A stretch of 64,000 nucleotides of DNA from Pseudoalteromonas amylolytica (GCF_001854605.1 NZ_MKJU01000025.1:806378-870377), one strand, 5' to 3'; shown: positions 45,286-54,662, numbered from the stretch's first letter. Made by a program: numbers and translations. Notes: generated by a model from the letters alone, not told the origin.

Positions 45286-45645
45286 TTAAATTGCTTGCAT
45301 CTTAACTTCTTCGAGCTTTGTAACATCTCGTAGTTCTTCTATCAGAAACTTGACCCAACTCATTGAGTATAAGTAACCGTCAAAACCTTCCATATAACTT
45401 GCGTAATCACCTTTGTAGTTGATATCTATTTCACGCGGACGAGCTTCGTAATATTTCCAGCACTTCGTGTGTAATGGCATATTAAAATTAGGAAGCTTCT
45501 TGGAAACTAACTCAACGACTCTAGAAGGCTTCAATCTGAATGGATTTTCGACCCCTTTAATAAATGCGACCGCTTGTTCGTAATTGTTTAATTCTTCTTC
45601 TGACAAGCTATCAAATTTAATAAATTCAATGGCACTGCTTGGCAA
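45286..45645 (-). CDS. Hypothetical ORF, possibly 5'-truncated (DUF3644-like C terminus)
   Basis: This 119-residue ORF has the segment HTKCWKYYEARPREI and a later YLYSMSWVKFLIEELRD, which recall the C-terminal part of DUF3644/EC042_2821-type proteins found in defence islands; this is from memory and needs checking. Its first five codons read through the antisense of the epimerase remnant, so the true N terminus appears to be missing. There is no clear ribosome-binding site. It could be a broken gene. Confidence 0.4.
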   Translation of the reverse strand: MPSSAIEFIKFDSLSEEELNNYEQAVAFIKGVENPFRLKPSRVVELVSKKLPNFNMPLHTKCWKYYEARPREIDINYKGDYASYMEGFDGYLYSMSWVKFLIEELRDVTKLEEVKMQAI

Positions 45646-45955
45646 TACACCTGATGCCTATGGTCAAACTTGGCACTTACCATGTGATGACAATCGTCTG
45701 ACTTACCAACAAATGATTGCCACTGTGAGCGATATTTTAGGCCGCCCGTGTAACTACCGTGTACTTAAAGGCTGGCAGTTAAAGGTGTTTGCGTTGGCTA
45801 ACTCACAAGTCAAAGAAACCCTAGAATTATTGCCAAGGTATCAAGTCGACAACATATTTGTATCTGATAAGTTTAAGCAGCGCTTTCCTGAGTTTGCGGT
45901 AACCTCATTCCAAGCGGGCTTAAAGCAAACGCTATTGGCCAGAGATAGTCGGTGA
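45629..45955 (+). pseudogene. 3' remnant of NAD-dependent epimerase/dehydratase gene
   Basis: The translation from ALLGNTPDAYGQTWHLPC to the stop (about 108 residues) looks like the C-terminal third of an extended short-chain dehydrogenase. The landmarks are GQTWHLPCDDNRLTYQQMI, LPRYQVDNIFVSDKFKQRFPEF and TSFQAGLKQTL. The Rossmann N terminus with GxxGxxG is absent upstream; instead the DNA switches to the antisense ORF. It is therefore a truncated gene, cut near 45629. Confidence 0.75.
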
Positions 45956-45974
45956 TCTCACGGACCAAAAAACA

Positions 45975-46370
45975 TCAATCAAAACTGGCGCTATCCGAGC
46001 TACTGGCACTGGATGAACTTGAGTCTAAGTCACTTGATGAATTTGAGCTGCTATTTAGGTGCTCCGTAACAAAGGACTCTATAACTTGGTTGAATGGGTC
46101 GTCTGAGTCAAAATGTTGTGTGTTATCTACCATTACGTGGGCGCTACCTACGCCCCGCTTTTTGGTTCTGTCAGCCAAAACGTGGTGTAATTCAATTTCA
46201 GAGACCGGCTCGCCAAACTCATCAAATACATCGTCTACAATTTGATGCCAGTTTATCCATTCATTACTTTGCTTGTGGTAAACCTGAACTCGGTCTTCGT
46301 GAACACGACGAAAGCCAAACTCTGAGAGTGTATACTGCTTTTTTGGCTGCTTTTTAAAAAGTTTGAACAT
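45975..46370 (-). CDS. Hypothetical protein with Ser-rich acidic tail
   Basis: This 131-residue protein starts at MFKLFKKQPKKQ, chosen because AAAGGAG lies 8 bases before that ATG; the longer frame lacks this. The N-terminal 100 residues are soluble (FGFRRVHEDRVQVYHKQSNEWINWHQIVDDVFDEFGEPVSEIELH). The last 30 are almost only Ser, Asp and Asn, a low-complexity tail. I recognise no family. It lies next to the rearranged epimerase remnant. Confidence 0.55.
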   Translation of the reverse strand: MFKLFKKQPKKQYTLSEFGFRRVHEDRVQVYHKQSNEWINWHQIVDDVFDEFGEPVSEIELHHVLADRTKKRGVGSAHVMVDNTQHFDSDDPFNQVIESFVTEHLNSSSNSSSDLDSSSSSASSSDSASFD

Positions 46371-46465
46371 ATGACTCACTCCTTTTACATACTGCTTGTT
46401 CAACGATTGGTATTCAGAGAATACCAATCGCATTGTAGTCCTTTAGCTTGAGTGTAAAGAAAACG

Positions 46466-47716
46466 CTATCTTTGCTCAAGCTCTGTGATAAATACCCTTG
46501 CCAGCTCATGGGCTACTTCACCAAAGTGCCAAAATACCTTGGTTCTTACGTTTGCGTTAACGGCAATAGAGAGTTTGTATTTGGGAATTACCATTAAAAA
46601 ACTCTGTGCTCCGGCGGATACGCCACCATGGTGCATGTATTCGGTCGGTGTAAACCCTGGGCCTAAATCTAAGGGATGAATACGCCAGCCTAGGCCATAT
46701 TTTTGCGGGTTAACTTGGCCATTGTTGAGCACTTGCGGTGTCCAAAATGTTTGTCTAACAGCAGGCGGTATAAACTTATCACTCATAAACCCCTGCCCGA
46801 GTTTTGCTAAATCTTTGGGCGTTGAAACCCAACCTCCACCCGCTAAGCGGTGGCTTAGGTCAACGTCATACCAAGGTTTTAGCTCTTCACGATGAAGCGG
46901 GTTTTGCCAATAAAAGGTCGCTAAGTTTTTCGTTTCGCTCTGAAGTGTTGGTGCAAACGTGGCGTTCATTTTTAGTGGCTCAAACACCATATCGAACATA
47001 ATATTCTGATACTTAATGTTTGTTTTCTTTTGCATAGCCGCGCTTAACAACACAGTACCTAGACTTGAATAGCTAAACGCGTCACCTGGCGCAAATAATA
47101 CATCACTTTCATCAAATAGTGTGATGGCGTCTAACACATTGGGATAGTAAGTTTGCCCACCGATAGTAGCCAGCAGCCCCAACAACTCAGTGTTTTCTTT
47201 ATAATGAGGAATGCCTGCCATATGCGACATCAATTGGCGGCCTGTTATGTTTGCCCAACGAGGATTGGGTAGCACATCAAAATAGTTGGCAAGCTTTTCG
47301 TCCAATTCAAACTGTTTATTGGCGACCAATCTTGCTAACCCCGTGGCGGTAAGTGCTTTAGAGGTACTGCCGATACGAAATTGTGTATCGGTGTTCATGG
47401 GGCGGCGCTTCGCTATGTCGGCCCAGCCTACACTTGCTGACCAAATTAGTTGACCATCTATAGCAACAGCAGCGCTGTAGCCGGGTGCAAAGATTTTAGC
47501 TTGTTGTTGTTTAAGCGCCTCCATTGCTTTGTTTGTGGCACCTTCAAAGCGCCTATCATGAACCTGACTCAGCAAAGGCTGTTCACTTGGCCAAGTTATA
47601 TAGTTAAAGCCGATTAAAGGAAATATGCCTCTATAGGCGAGCCCCTGATAAACAGGCACTAGGGCATATGCAGCCGACAGTACGATGACAAGTAACACTA
47701 ATAACGCTTTTTTCAT
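46466..47716 (-). CDS. Serine hydrolase, class C beta-lactamase / esterase family
   Basis: This 416-residue protein has an N-terminal signal or anchor helix (residues 1-25). Family motifs are SxxK in IGSTSKAL (nucleophile Ser), YxN-like Tyr in DAFSYSSLG (with Ser instead of Asn) and the KTG-box replacement HHGG near the end. Such proteins act in the envelope on D-amino-acid peptides or esters; true beta-lactamase activity is unlikely. The gene stands alone before an AraC regulator in the same direction, 85 bases apart. Confidence 0.88.
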   Translation of the reverse strand: MKKALLVLLVIVLSAAYALVPVYQGLAYRGIFPLIGFNYITWPSEQPLLSQVHDRRFEGATNKAMEALKQQQAKIFAPGYSAAVAIDGQLIWSASVGWADIAKRRPMNTDTQFRIGSTSKALTATGLARLVANKQFELDEKLANYFDVLPNPRWANITGRQLMSHMAGIPHYKENTELLGLLATIGGQTYYPNVLDAITLFDESDVLFAPGDAFSYSSLGTVLLSAAMQKKTNIKYQNIMFDMVFEPLKMNATFAPTLQSETKNLATFYWQNPLHREELKPWYDVDLSHRLAGGGWVSTPKDLAKLGQGFMSDKFIPPAVRQTFWTPQVLNNGQVNPQKYGLGWRIHPLDLGPGFTPTEYMHHGGVSAGAQSFLMVIPKYKLSIAVNANVRTKVFWHFGEVAHELARVFITELEQR

Positions 47717-47801
47717 TATAAACTTCCTAATTAAAACAAAGCGTTATTAAGCCCTTATTTGCTCAAATTCTCTTATCGATTTAGAAAAAATGAGATCATT
47801 T

Positions 47802-48827
47802 TTAAAATTGATCACGATATTGTGTGGGAGTTAGCCCCATTTGCTGTTTAAAGGCACGGTTGAATGGCGCAATCGAACCGTATCCTGCCTCAAAGGCAAG
47901 TGTTAAAATGGGGGTTTTCTTGTTAGTGGGGTTGTTTAGCCTCTCACATACCCAAGGGATGCGATAACTGTTTAGGTAATGAGAAAAGTTACTAAATCCC
48001 AGAGCTTGATTGATCAGCTGCCTTAGTTGGTGCGCGGGTATACCAAGCTGCTCGGCAAGCTTTCCGATTGTGAGTTCAGGTTGTAAAAACGCGCCCTGCT
48101 CCATCAAATTGTTAAGTGCTGTTAATTGCGGGTTGTCTATTTGTTCTGCGTGTTGTGTGGAAGCCTCAGTGGGGCTTATCTCATCAGCGGTCAATAACGT
48201 GCGCTTTGCTATAAACAAGGTTATAGCAAAGATAGCAACAGCATTTGTAAGACTAAACTGCCATGAGTTTCTTATCGCTGATGATGCAAATTCAAACACC
48301 ACTAACACCGTCATATACAACGCGCAGAGCAGAATGAGATACTGTCGAGCGTTGCGTCTTTGATTATCTAAATCGTCATAAAGCTGATAAGCACTCAAAT
48401 ATACGCAGATTAACAATATAACAAGTGCAATACCGTGATTGATATCGTGCAGCAGGCCCGTGCCACCCTTAACCAAAAAGAAGTACGCCAGTATCACAAG
48501 CCACAACACGGCTGGGTAAACTATCCACTTTGGTGATTGAGCGAGTTTAAATTGGTGGTTAAGTTGTACCAATGTCACCCATAAAATAGCGTAAGGCGTT
48601 AAATCGGTAAAAAATAGCAACACATTTCTTAATCCACCATAGTGGCTGTTTTCAATTGGTGCGGTGAGTAACACATAGCCGATGATACAGCTGCATAACA
48701 GTATGTGTGGTGCACTTTGCTTTGACGCCCTATTGATTAAGAATGCCATCAGTAAAATCAGTAATCCTACAGCGGCAAACCTGAAAAACAGGTCAATAAC
48801 TTGCAAATCTGTCAGCACGATATTCAT
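47802..48827 (-). CDS. Membrane-anchored AraC-family regulator
   Basis: This 341-residue protein has seven or so TM helices in the first 215 residues and an AraC helix-turn-helix domain at the C terminus (IGKLAEQLGIPAHQLRQLINQALG ... AFEAGYGSIAPFNRAFKQQMGLTPTQYR). These proteins sense signals in the membrane. It probably controls the hydrolase gene that follows. Confidence 0.9.
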   Translation of the reverse strand: MNIVLTDLQVIDLFFRFAAVGLLILLMAFLINRASKQSAPHILLCSCIIGYVLLTAPIENSHYGGLRNVLLFFTDLTPYAILWVTLVQLNHQFKLAQSPKWIVYPAVLWLVILAYFFLVKGGTGLLHDINHGIALVILLICVYLSAYQLYDDLDNQRRNARQYLILLCALYMTVLVVFEFASSAIRNSWQFSLTNAVAIFAITLFIAKRTLLTADEISPTEASTQHAEQIDNPQLTALNNLMEQGAFLQPELTIGKLAEQLGIPAHQLRQLINQALGFSNFSHYLNSYRIPWVCERLNNPTNKKTPILTLAFEAGYGSIAPFNRAFKQQMGLTPTQYRDQF

Positions 48828-49005
48828 ATAGTCCCTACTTAAATTTACCTAATTCATGGCCGCTTATAGGTGTATCCTATCAAACAACTAAGCTGTTACT
48901 AGCGATATATTGAATAAAGATCTCAATTGAATCAAATGATTGAATACATTATGAATAAGTGCTAGCTTTTTAACCTCATTTCAAATTGTATTGATTTTGG
49001 TGAAG

Positions 49006-49440
49006 ATGGATACGCAAATCGCTAAAGACAATTTAAAGGCATTACTACTGCAGGAGTCGAGAAAATACCGTTTTGTTGCGCGTGCTCACACGTCATTGAT
49101 GACCACCATGTACGTGATTAGCATAGCTTCGAGTCTTGCCGCTGCCGTTCTCGTCGCCTCTGATGCCCTACCCAAATTAGTACTAGCGGCCATAACAGCA
49201 TTGCCCGGTACAGCGATTTTATGTACCTCGGCTTTTCGTTTTAAAGAGCATTCTCAATGGCATTATAAAAAAGCGAGAAGACTTGAAAACTTGATTTATT
49301 CATTAGAGTTTGAAAACGAGTCCGTAGCGAGCATCAGCAAAAAAGCCAGAACAATGCATGATTCAATGGAGTTGTCTTGGCCTGGCTTTGGTAATATCAA
49401 TGGCGAAGAATCCGCGCGCGAATCAATGTCTAGTGAATAA
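49006..49440 (+). CDS. SLATT-like two-TM protein
   Basis: This 144-residue protein has two close TM helices (about 28-50 and 58-78) followed by a conserved-looking helical tail HSQWHYKKARRLENLIYSLEFENES and the end SMELSWPGFG. This resembles SLATT-type (DUF4231-like) 2TM proteins. That group includes predicted pore-forming effectors of nucleotide-signalling defence systems, but many stand-alone members have no known role. No SMODS or SLOG gene lies beside it. The start may be the TTG five codons upstream. Confidence 0.6.
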   Translation: MDTQIAKDNLKALLLQESRKYRFVARAHTSLMTTMYVISIASSLAAAVLVASDALPKLVLAAITALPGTAILCTSAFRFKEHSQWHYKKARRLENLIYSLEFENESVASISKKARTMHDSMELSWPGFGNINGEESARESMSSE

Positions 49441-49664
49441 TCCTTCAATACAAACGTAGACCCCCATTTGTGTAAGCTACACACGCTGCAAATAAAATTC
49501 TCTCGTACTTGCGAAGCTATTATTGTTCGCCTTTCAACTTAGCTTGTCGAACCATGTCACGGACATTTATCTTATTGTTAACTTTATAAATAAAATGTTG
49601 ACCACATTTAAGAAACAAAATATTATCAAATACCTATTTGAGGTACAAAAGGAATGCCAAACTA

Positions 49665-50615
49665 ATGATAAAAACAATATTATCTTCATGCGTTACGCTA
49701 GCTATAGGCGCAGCAATGAGTACGTCTGCCTACGCAAGTGTTTGTAGTTCAAAGCAAGTTGTTACAGACAAGTGCACAATATTTAAAAACGATGCTTCTT
49801 TAAATAGAAAAATCAATAAATTTATCGGCGACATGCACAGCAGTTGCAACAAACACGATAGAGCCTATAACACATTGGGCGCAGATAGAGGTGCAGCTGA
49901 CAGACGTCTGCAACGTGACCTACGTAAAGACTGCTTAGACAACCCGTTTACTATGGGAGCCTGTTTACCCGTTGTTGAGTTAGCTATGGCGTTTGTTCGT
50001 AGTAGCGGTAAAGAGCTGTACTTGGCAAGACAAAATGAAATGCTTCAACATGTTAAAGGTGTGAATAGCAAAATGGCTGCCGACCAGTGCGTAGCCACTC
50101 CTGAACATCAAGGTTATATCGATGATGCTTTATTAAGCCATATTAATAGTAAATTTAAAGCAATTGTTAGTCGTCCTCCTACCGCTTATGAGCGATATGA
50201 AATGCTTAGCCGCTACGTACCAGGGCAAGGTATTCAAGGCAGTACGTTTAATAATTCATTGACCTCATACGCATATAACCGACGTGGCATTAACGCGCCT
50301 GTTATTACATCAATTAGTCGCTATGAGAGTGTATTTCCAGACGTAACCTATACATGGAACCCAAGTATTTTAAACAAAAACTATCTTCAATATGATTGGT
50401 CAACCACCCATACTTGGGGCAATCAGAACGCACCAAAGTTAGAAATTAATTTTGGTAATCAGTTTGATATGAATGCCAACGTCAGTGGCTTTTTAAAAGT
50501 TAAGCGTTCACGCGATGAAAGAGATGTATTTTTCTTTAGTCATAGGTTTACAGCGCGTGGTTCTTGTTCACCAAGCCCTGATCAGTTCTGCACGGTATTA
50601 CAACCTGGACCCTAG
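49665..50615 (+). CDS. Secreted phospholipase A2-like protein
   Basis: This protein of about 316 residues has a signal peptide (MIKTILSSCVTLAIGAAMSTSAYAS). The segment SSCNKHDRAYNTLGADRGAADRRLQRDLRKDC fits the C-x2-H-D-x-A/C-Y-x-T-x-G pattern of secreted PLA2 active sites: His and Asp are kept and the following Cys is Ala. A C-terminal beta-rich domain of about 160 residues follows and has no family I know. AAAAGGAA about 10 bases before the internal ATG supports this start over the longer frame. It would act on phospholipids outside the cell, if active. Confidence 0.68.
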   Translation: MIKTILSSCVTLAIGAAMSTSAYASVCSSKQVVTDKCTIFKNDASLNRKINKFIGDMHSSCNKHDRAYNTLGADRGAADRRLQRDLRKDCLDNPFTMGACLPVVELAMAFVRSSGKELYLARQNEMLQHVKGVNSKMAADQCVATPEHQGYIDDALLSHINSKFKAIVSRPPTAYERYEMLSRYVPGQGIQGSTFNNSLTSYAYNRRGINAPVITSISRYESVFPDVTYTWNPSILNKNYLQYDWSTTHTWGNQNAPKLEINFGNQFDMNANVSGFLKVKRSRDERDVFFFSHRFTARGSCSPSPDQFCTVLQPGP

Positions 50616-50652
50616 TCAGTTACAGAGCATAAATAGCAATTGAGTTTCAAAC

Positions 50653-50681
50653 ATATAAAAGCCACAGAGTGGCTTTTATAT
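50653..50681. terminator. Bidirectional terminator
   Basis: Perfect 13-base arms ATATAAAAGCCAC / GTGGCTTTTATAT enclose a 3-base loop. It lies between the convergent PLA2-like and membrane-anchored genes and has T runs within both arms. Confidence 0.88.
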
Positions 50682-50700
50682 TAACGTATAGACAAACACC

Positions 50701-51060
50701 TTATCCCGCTCGAAAGAACGAGTCTAGCGCCCTTTTAAAACTTTTTTCTGACTCTTGTGTAAGCGCACAGTAGTTCCACGCTTTATCACCTAATCGAAAC
50801 CTTACGTTGGCTTTGTATATTGTGTCTTTGTGAGCATTTAGAAATCTCCAATCAGCTTTACCTGTCATAGCACATGACTCTTTGGCGTACAGGTTAGTTT
50901 TGTTGGGCTGAACCAGACTAAAAATATAAACATCATCATATATGGACGTGAGTTTTACTTCATGTTGCTGTGTTTTAAATAAAACCTTTGATAGCAAAAA
51001 GGCACTCATTGCAATACCTACCATCATGGCCAGATAAGGCCATTTATGTTGTTCAAACAT
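50701..51060 (-). CDS. Small membrane-anchored hypothetical protein
   Basis: This 119-residue protein has one N-terminal TM helix (about 8-27). A soluble domain with two Cys (ESCAMTGKADWRFLNAHK and WNYCALTQESEK) lies beyond it, probably outside the cytoplasm with a disulfide. No family recognised. Confidence 0.55.
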   Translation of the reverse strand: MFEQHKWPYLAMMVGIAMSAFLLSKVLFKTQQHEVKLTSIYDDVYIFSLVQPNKTNLYAKESCAMTGKADWRFLNAHKDTIYKANVRFRLGDKAWNYCALTQESEKSFKRALDSFFRAG

Positions 51061-51219
51061 TTAACCCGTTCTCTTTCGCTTCAAAAAACTAAACTTTAAT
51101 GATGATCAAAGTTAAAATAAATAGGTCAAAAGGATTGATTTTATAACTGAGGATTTAGTTTTTAGTTACAGCGCTGGTAATGTGCGATATTCACAACGCT
51201 GCACTATGATAACCAAAAA

Positions 51220-51247
51220 TAAAAAACTCGCCCATATGAGCGAGTTT
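51220..51247 (-). terminator. Terminator of the porin/PstS-like operon
   Basis: Arms AAAAACTCGC / GCGAGTTTTT with an 8-base loop lie 23 bases after the stop of the minus-strand gene. A T run continues on that strand. Confidence 0.88.
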
Positions 51248-51270
51248 TTATTAAATCTGTCTGTTTGTGG

Positions 51271-51681
51271 CTAAAACTCTTTGACTACCTTAACATCGCC
51301 AGTTACAGCACCTGATGACACAAAGCCAATTGTATCTGGGTTTGACGATACACTTTGGATCACCTCGGCGTCATTAGCAGCCTCTTTTGGTGGCGTACCT
51401 TTTCCTGTGAATATCAGTTTTGACCAATAAGCCTTTAACTGGGCAGAAGATTTGTTCAGTACTTTGCTATTGAACTCTTCTGTCACAGGATTGCCTGCGT
51501 CTTGGCCAATAGGGATCACTTTATTGCCATTGCTAAAAGATTTTTCTTTACCGGTAAAAATTCGATTAATCGTCGAATCGTCAAATGCACTGCTGTTACT
51601 TGGGTGCACAATAACCGCCACACCAGCATATGACTGAGCGCAAAGCAGCAAAAATGCCATATAAATTAAATTTTTCATCAC
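51271..51681 (-). CDS. PstS-like phosphate-binding domain protein
   Basis: This 136-residue protein has a signal peptide (residues 1-19, ending SYAG). A single PBP-like domain follows: VIVHPSNSSAFDDSTINRIFTGKEKSFSNGNKVIPIG and NPDTIGFVSSGAV are typical of the PstS-family half domain. It is shorter than PstS (about 330) and resembles stand-alone binding proteins often encoded beside a porin in Alteromonadales. It lies 9 bases downstream of the porin gene in one operon, so both serve uptake or sensing of phosphate or another anion. Confidence 0.8.
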   Translation of the reverse strand: MMKNLIYMAFLLLCAQSYAGVAVIVHPSNSSAFDDSTINRIFTGKEKSFSNGNKVIPIGQDAGNPVTEEFNSKVLNKSSAQLKAYWSKLIFTGKGTPPKEAANDAEVIQSVSSNPDTIGFVSSGAVTGDVKVVKEF

Positions 51682-51690
51682 TTAAGCTCC

Positions 51691-52764
51691 TTAAAATACT
51701 ACATCAACGCCAAACGTAATCGCTTTACTGTCACCCGCTACGGCGAAGTCAAACGAATCATCTTTAACGCGGTCATATTGCACTTTAAATGCAGCTGAAG
51801 GATGGAAGTTCCAGCGAACACCGACAGCGGTCGTATCATGCTTTTCAACATCGCCATCACCACTTTGCTCATAGTCTGAGTACATAATATATGGCGTTAT
51901 CTCATCAAACCGATAACCAACGCTTATCATGTAAGTATCAAAGTCACTGTCTAGCTCTAAACGGTTGAGCTCGGATAATATGAAGAAATTGCCAAAGTCT
52001 GCGTTGACTGCTAGACCATAGAACTTGCCGTCTCGCTCGTCTTTTCCGTTCCACATTGATGGTTCACCATCGATAAAGCGCTTATTGGTGTAGCGCATGT
52101 GGGTTAAACGAATTTCTAGCCAGTCATGACTTAAGTTTACTACTCCACCGAGAATATCTTCCCAGATCTCTCGTGTTGGCGCACGGAAAAAGAAGTCAGA
52201 CAAGAGTTTATTTTCTGTGTCATCCTCTTTACCGGTGTAAATATTAGCGGACAGTCCCCAATCTCCTATCGAACCATTGTAGAGTAAGTTCACCCCCTCG
52301 TAGTTGAAAATCTGCCATGTATAGTTATCAGCTGGTGGCCTCATCCATACATAGGCATAGCCAACATCATAAAAGTCAGAGTAATAAAACAGCGGTAAAC
52401 GCTTCTTACCTGCTTGTAATGTCCAGCTGTCATTGAGTTCATAGGAGATGTAGGCCCATTCAAATTCGGCATCGAAATCATTCGCCCCCCGCGCTACGAT
52501 TTGCCCTGTTACGCTGAGCCCGTTACCAAGATCCCCTGTTACCTGTAGACCTATAAGTGACTCTGGTGAAAAGGAAAAATCCTCTGTATAAGTACTTACA
52601 ATTGGATAGTCAGCAAGAAATGAAGGTTCTATGCCGTATTGGGGGGCACCCGTACCACTGAGCACTTTACCGCCATTCACGCTTGCAAACCCTGAAATAT
52701 TTATCTCTGCATGAGCTGTCATTGAAGTGAGAGCAGCGATCAAGAGAGTTGTTTTAAGTTTCAT
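51691..52764 (-). CDS. Outer-membrane porin
   Basis: This 357-residue protein has a signal peptide (residues 1-19, ending TAHAE). A beta-barrel-type mature part shows alternating aromatic strands and ends in Phe (ITFGVDVVF). Segments such as LQAGKKRLPLFYYSDFYDVGYAY and LNDSWTLQAGK are typical of general diffusion porins of this order. Its gene begins the operon with the PstS-like protein and is divergent from a chemoreceptor gene. Confidence 0.82.
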   Translation of the reverse strand: MKLKTTLLIAALTSMTAHAEINISGFASVNGGKVLSGTGAPQYGIEPSFLADYPIVSTYTEDFSFSPESLIGLQVTGDLGNGLSVTGQIVARGANDFDAEFEWAYISYELNDSWTLQAGKKRLPLFYYSDFYDVGYAYVWMRPPADNYTWQIFNYEGVNLLYNGSIGDWGLSANIYTGKEDDTENKLLSDFFFRAPTREIWEDILGGVVNLSHDWLEIRLTHMRYTNKRFIDGEPSMWNGKDERDGKFYGLAVNADFGNFFILSELNRLELDSDFDTYMISVGYRFDEITPYIMYSDYEQSGDGDVEKHDTTAVGVRWNFHPSAAFKVQYDRVKDDSFDFAVAGDSKAITFGVDVVF

Positions 52765-52971
52765 AGATAGCTCCGCCTAATTTATAAGTTATTGGCAGGC
52801 TAAGTATAGTTAAACCTCCGAAAAAGAAAGTTTTATTGATAAAAATTGGAATATGGCTAAGCTTAGATTCAGGGGAAAGTGCCAATCAGCTAGCGCTATG
52901 CCGTTAAAGTGGCAAAAAGCAGGGATTAACACAACGAAAGGTTGTCACATTGTTATATTACAAGGTGTTAT

Positions 52972-54594
52972 ATGTCGAATTTATTGCATTTTAAGAATAT
53001 GAGTATTTCAAAAAAAATCCATGCGATAACCATAGTTGCAGTAGCAGCATTTATTGTCTTGGTAATGATTAACTATAAATCTTTATTGGAGAACCAGCGT
53101 TCACTAGATGAATTAGAAAACCAAACCTATAAGCTCTTGATTTTGACGTCAGAAAACGTCACTGCGATGCAAAACCTCGACGAAACCTACACCCAATCAG
53201 TCACCTTTGGCGACGCTGAGTTGATAAGTAAAGCCGCAGGTACACAGAAAAAGCTCATTGAAAATTTAAGGCAAGTTCCTACGTTGAACTCTAATTTCCC
53301 AACCACTGATACCGTACGTGACCTACAAGAGTACGGTAAAATCGCAAAGCAAATTGCGACCAGCATGATTGATGGCACAGCCGACTTTGCTAAGTTACCG
53401 CAAATAGCCAAACAAAAAAGCGATTTGTTTGAAGGGCTCCTTGCTGATTTAAACGATGATAAAAAACGTGCTAACGAGCGTTTTTCAGAATTAATTAACA
53501 ACACCAAATCTAACGCCGACGATGCTTTGACGATGATGTTTATCGTAGCTGTTATCTCGCTGGCCCTGGTTATCGTCTTAGCGGTCATGATCGCAAGAGG
53601 TATCAGCTCATCAGCTGGTGAAGCAGCAAGTAACCTACATTTACTGGCCGAAGGAAAAGGCTCATTGAGTTCACAATTGACTGTTTCATCCGCCGATGAA
53701 ATTGGGCAAGTGTCTAAAAACTTCAATGCATTCATTAACCTGCTCAGAGGCACGGTAGAAGATGTTATCGCTGTGGTTGAACCATTGATGGAAAACTCTA
53801 CCCGCTTAGTGCAAGGCATGGAATCAGCAGAGCGTGCAACTCAGCAACAATCCAGTGATGCCGAGGTAGTACGTAACTCAATGGAAGAAATGAAACAAAG
53901 TGTAGGAGATATTTCCCAATCAGCAGCGTCGGCTTTTCAGGCCGCGGAGCTTGCTGAGAACGCTGTCGACGAAAGCTTAAAGCAAATTAATGTATCGGTT
54001 GCCCAGTCTCAAGATTTAAGTGAAGAAATTAATAAGGCTGCCGTCACAATTAACAAACTTGCTGATGATACCCAAAATGTAACGCAGATCCTAAATGTAA
54101 TTACGTCAATTGCAGAGCAAACCAACCTACTCGCTTTGAATGCGGCAATTGAGGCGGCTCGAGCTGGAGAGCAAGGCCGCGGCTTTGCGGTGGTAGCTGA
54201 TGAAGTAAGAGAGCTGGCATCACGTACGGCAAAATCAACTAATGAGATCCGTGAGCTTATCAACATACTCACCGTTGCTGCATCAGACTCAGTTAACGCT
54301 ATGAACACAGCTAGAGACATGGCGACCAACAACGCTCAAGCGGCAGAAGCAACAGGTAACTCTATTCAAGAAATTTCGGAGCAGATTTTAGCGATTAACG
54401 GTATGAACTCTCAAATCGCTACAGCCACAGAGCAGCAAACATCGGTAGCCGCTATGGTGGTAGATAACGTTTCGAATATGCACAGTTCTTTTGAAGAAAC
54501 AATGAGAGCACTTGAACAGGTGCGTGATGTTGCACAGAATCTTCATAAATTATCAGATAATCTTCTGGATTCAACTTCAAAATTTAAACTGTAA
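52972..54594 (+). CDS. Methyl-accepting chemotaxis protein
   Basis: This 540-residue chemoreceptor has TM1 at about residues 19-37, a periplasmic helical domain of about 145 residues, TM2 at about 186-206, HAMP, and a cytoplasmic signalling hairpin. Its tip carries [33 protein letters not shown] (about 383-415). The ATG was chosen because GGTG lies 6 bases upstream and ten extra codons of the open frame have no family match. Divergence from the porin/PstS-like operon suggests a sensor for the same compound. Confidence 0.93.
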   Translation: MSNLLHFKNMSISKKIHAITIVAVAAFIVLVMINYKSLLENQRSLDELENQTYKLLILTSENVTAMQNLDETYTQSVTFGDAELISKAAGTQKKLIENLRQVPTLNSNFPTTDTVRDLQEYGKIAKQIATSMIDGTADFAKLPQIAKQKSDLFEGLLADLNDDKKRANERFSELINNTKSNADDALTMMFIVAVISLALVIVLAVMIARGISSSAGEAASNLHLLAEGKGSLSSQLTVSSADEIGQVSKNFNAFINLLRGTVEDVIAVVEPLMENSTRLVQGMESAERATQQQSSDAEVVRNSMEEMKQSVGDISQSAASAFQAAELAENAVDESLKQINVSVAQSQDLSEEINKAAVTINKLADDTQNVTQILNVITSIAEQTNLLALNAAIEAARAGEQGRGFAVVADEVRELASRTAKSTNEIRELINILTVAASDSVNAMNTARDMATNNAQAAEATGNSIQEISEQILAINGMNSQIATATEQQTSVAAMVVDNVSNMHSSFEETMRALEQVRDVAQNLHKLSDNLLDSTSKFKL

Positions 54595-54611
54595 CTTGAA
54601 TTATAGGCATT

Positions 54612-54641
54612 AAAAAAGGTAGCCACTGGCTACCTTTTTTT
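54612..54641 (+). terminator. Rho-independent terminator
   Basis: Arms AAAAAAGGTAGCC / GGCTACCTTTTTT with a 3-base loop and T tract, 18 bases after the chemoreceptor stop. It also serves the convergent cold-shock gene. Confidence 0.92.
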
Positions 54642-54662
54642 GTTTCACTTAATTATTAAAAA

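Noticed and set aside
45952..46245. Plus-strand ORF antisense to the Ser-rich-tail protein
   Set aside because: It is the antisense shadow of a gene with a good ribosome-binding site.
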